DNA of 64,000 bases. It comes from Pedobacter sp. ASV12 (GTDB lineage: Bacteria; Bacteroidota; Bacteroidia; Sphingobacteriales; Sphingobacteriaceae). A model generated the notes under the pieces. That model did no database searches. It was not told the DNA's origin and worked only from the letters and a program-made list of their open reading frames with translations. A program made the position numbers and the translations under genes. Shown here piece by piece: positions 62,518 to 64,000 of the stretch (positions are counted from its first letter, which is position 1; the number at the start of each line of letters is the position of its first letter). Location of the stretch: positions 1 to 64,000 of the forward strand of contig NZ_JAELUC010000009.1 in the NCBI RefSeq assembly GCF_016429155.1. The letters are read 5' to 3'.

Positions 62518-63558
62518 TTAGTTTTGTTTAAGTAATTTTTTCATAAGAAACTCCAGGTTCGTAACCCGGTCATCTAAAGCGCCATTTTTTTCTTTTTCCT
62601 TTCGAAGCTCTTTATCCTTTTCGATCAAATGAAGTGTTAGTTCTTCGATCTTCTTTTGTTGCAGTTTCACCATTTCACCCAATTCTACGCCATTGGCTTC
62701 TACTTCCTTCGCACTCGGCATCTCAGGCAAATGCTTGTTAGCCTTTATGTAACTTTCCAACTCTTGCAACGTTCCAACATTATAGCCTTCCTCAAACACA
62801 TAATCCGGCCAGTTGGCGGTTTCCACCTTGATTTCCTTGGCGCGGACCTTGCCGTTTACGGATAGTTTTTCGGCAGGACTGGTAGTGCCTATGCCGACGT
62901 TGCCACTTTGGGTAATCCGCATTTTCTCGCTGTCGACTACGGGCTGATCCACATTTAAGGCTCCATTTATCCCCGTGTGAAAAGTAATGCCATAATAATA
63001 GTTTAGAGAAACGAAAGAGCCTGCATCATAGGGATTGGCCGTTTTCTTTACTGTATTCGTTCCCGAGCCAGACATCACGTTGTTGCCCAAAATGGTTGAG
63101 GCACCACCGTAACTCTCAGACAAGGAAGCATAATTGATCAGGTAACCAGTTAGTGGATTCGAGAGTTTAACATTGCCATTAATCGTAAGTTTTTCGCTGG
63201 GTGTGCTTAGACCAATTCCAAAATTCCCATTATCATTGCTTACCAAAAACGACCTCCAACTCCCCCATCCGGTACCCGTATAACCCGACCGGATGTACAC
63301 GTCTCCCTCGTCAGAAAAAGTCAATTCATTGGCTTTGCCACCAGAATCGTCAGCCCAACCCCTTATACCAAGGACCGTATAATAGGTATTGGGCAAACCT
63401 AATATAGTGCCCGATTTAAAATGCGACTCAACAGATTGAGAATAAGAATTGGGAACCGTTGGAACGGCTCTTGTATCCTGAACAGTTAATATATTGGTTT
63501 GCGCCATCAAAGTTTTAGCCGATAAGAAAACCAGCATGGTGATTATATATTTTTTCAT
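62518..63558 (-). CDS. Secreted repeat/coiled-coil protein, paralog 2
   Basis: 346 residues with signal peptide MKKYIITMLVFLSAKTLMA before QTNIL. The N-terminal portion (NSYSQSVESHFKSGTILGLP, GSWRSFLVSNDNG) is unlike the other paralogs and resembles phage tail/pyocin knob-like sequence. Three NxNFGIG/NVGIG modules follow, then the conserved C-terminal domain and coiled coil ending LMKKLLKQN. Six bases from the next gene. Recognised only as a Bacteroidota family seen in tandem arrays; activity unknown. Confidence 0.75.
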   Translation of the reverse strand: MKKYIITMLVFLSAKTLMAQTNILTVQDTRAVPTVPNSYSQSVESHFKSGTILGLPNTYYTVLGIRGWADDSGGKANELTFSDEGDVYIRSGYTGTGWGSWRSFLVSNDNGNFGIGLSTPSEKLTINGNVKLSNPLTGYLINYASLSESYGGASTILGNNVMSGSGTNTVKKTANPYDAGSFVSLNYYYGITFHTGINGALNVDQPVVDSEKMRITQSGNVGIGTTSPAEKLSVNGKVRAKEIKVETANWPDYVFEEGYNVGTLQELESYIKANKHLPEMPSAKEVEANGVELGEMVKLQQKKIEELTLHLIEKDKELRKEKEKNGALDDRVTNLEFLMKKLLKQN

Positions 63559-63559
63559 C

Positions 63560-64000
63560 TTATTTTTTTATTTTCATAAATGCCTCCAACTTAGCAATTC
63601 TTTCTTCTTGCTGTAGATTTTTGGTCTTTTCTACGACAAGCTCTTTATTCTTTTCTGCCAGGTCTTGTAATTGTTTATTTTGTTCGATGAGCAACAATGT
63701 CAATTCCTCAATCTTCTTTTGCTGCAGCTTGACCATTTCACCTAATTCTACACCATTGGCCTCCACTTCTTTGGCGCTCGGCATCTCAGGCAAATGTTTA
63801 TTTGCCTTGATGTAACGTTCCAATTCTTCCAACTTTTCAACCTTGTAACCGTCTGCAAATACATAGTCTGGCCAATTGGCGGTTTCCACCTTGATTTCCT
63901 TGGCGCGGATCTTGCCGTTTACGGACAGCTTTTCGTTTGGCGTAGTGGTGCCGATGCCTACGTTGCCTTGTGCATTCCAGATACCATTCTCCGGCATCAT
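63560..64000 (-). CDS. Secreted repeat/coiled-coil protein, paralog 1, 5' end beyond window
   Basis: The last 146 residues of a protein whose N-terminus lies past base 64000. It contains one NVGIGTTTPNEKLSVNG module, the shared C-terminal domain (WPDYVFADGYKVEKLEELER, split) and a long coiled coil (LIEQNKQLQDLAEKNKELVV). An in-frame ATG at 64000 is almost certainly internal because no signal peptide follows it. The stop is one base before the start of paralog 2, so the array is translationally coupled. Confidence 0.75.
   Translation of the reverse strand: MMPENGIWNAQGNVGIGTTTPNEKLSVNGKIRAKEIKVETANWPDYVFADGYKVEKLEELERYIKANKHLPEMPSAKEVEANGVELGEMVKLQQKKIEELTLLLIEQNKQLQDLAEKNKELVVEKTKNLQQEERIAKLEAFMKIKK

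Noticed and set aside
60405-64000. Prophage tail-fibre region
   Set aside because: No capsid, terminase, sheath or lysis genes; each protein has its own Sec signal peptide, which phage fibres lack.

Overview
The window looks like a contig end from a Bacteroidota genome, most likely family Sphingobacteriaceae (Pedobacter-like). The signs are moderate GC, Bacteroidota-type -7 promoter elements (TAnnTTTG), and a gene content of CocE-type hydrolases, a GIN-domain protein, a choice-of-anchor I lipoprotein, a DASH photolyase, TMEM175, and an N-terminal-HCDH/C-terminal-ECH beta-oxidation enzyme. The genus is an inference. The first 143 bases are not genome: 117 C residues, a short junk stretch, then the 19-bp Tn5/Nextera mosaic end. 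Genomic sequence begins about base 144.

Layout. 0.1-3.3 kb, minus strand: a sulfur cluster with a Crp/Fnr regulator, a TauE/SafE exporter, a metallo-beta-lactamase/rhodanese persulfide dioxygenase-like protein and a rhodanese cut by the contig end. Two of its promoters share one operator-like motif at identical spacing. 3.4-8.2 kb: a possible transposase scar, tRNA-Asn, a PfkB sugar kinase, a cytochrome b5-like protein coupled to a lycopene-cyclase-domain membrane protein, an ECF sigma factor, murB and a TMEM175 channel. 8.4-22.0 kb, plus strand: two consecutive four-gene operons (TetR, TolC, membrane-fusion protein, RND pump). Their TetR genes are close paralogs behind near-identical operator/promoters. 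22.1-27.6 kb: a VOC protein, an MFS transporter, a choice-of-anchor I lipoprotein, lpdA with a 7-bp tandem array upstream, and a DUF4287 protein. 27.7-37 kb: two tandem CocE/NonD hydrolases with an M1 peptidase, a GIN-domain protein, a beta-barrel protein, map and a DUF2490 protein. 37-41.3 kb: sucB and sucA of 2-oxoglutarate dehydrogenase; LpdA, 10 kb away, is the likely E3. 41.4-45.2 kb: a DASH photolyase/cryptochrome divergent from a TIGR01777 oxidoreductase and a CPD photolyase. 45.2-46.6 kb: two coupled FKBP lipoproteins. 46.7-53.2 kb: a beta-oxidation operon (MarR, HCDH/ECH, thiolase, acyl-CoA dehydrogenase) interrupted by a small four-helix-bundle gene. 53.3-60.2 kb: an OmpA protein, a DUF885 protein, gamma-glutamyltransferase and a long-chain acyl-CoA ligase. 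60.4-64 kb: four tandem paralogous secreted proteins with a shared C-terminal domain and coiled coil; the fourth runs off the window.

The most interesting structures are non-coding or recombinational. (1) The four-helix-bundle (rRNA-IVS/S23-type) gene in the beta-oxidation operon is bracketed by 30-bp inverted repeats, and a gene-less related repeat pair sits in the next spacer. (2) The terminal paralog array shows mosaic near-identity that suggests gene conversion. (3) The sulfur promoters and the twin TetR promoters carry exactly spaced shared operators. (4) Many spacers carry inverted repeats built from locally repeated 7-9 base words, a different word at each locus, including the heptamer array near lpdA.
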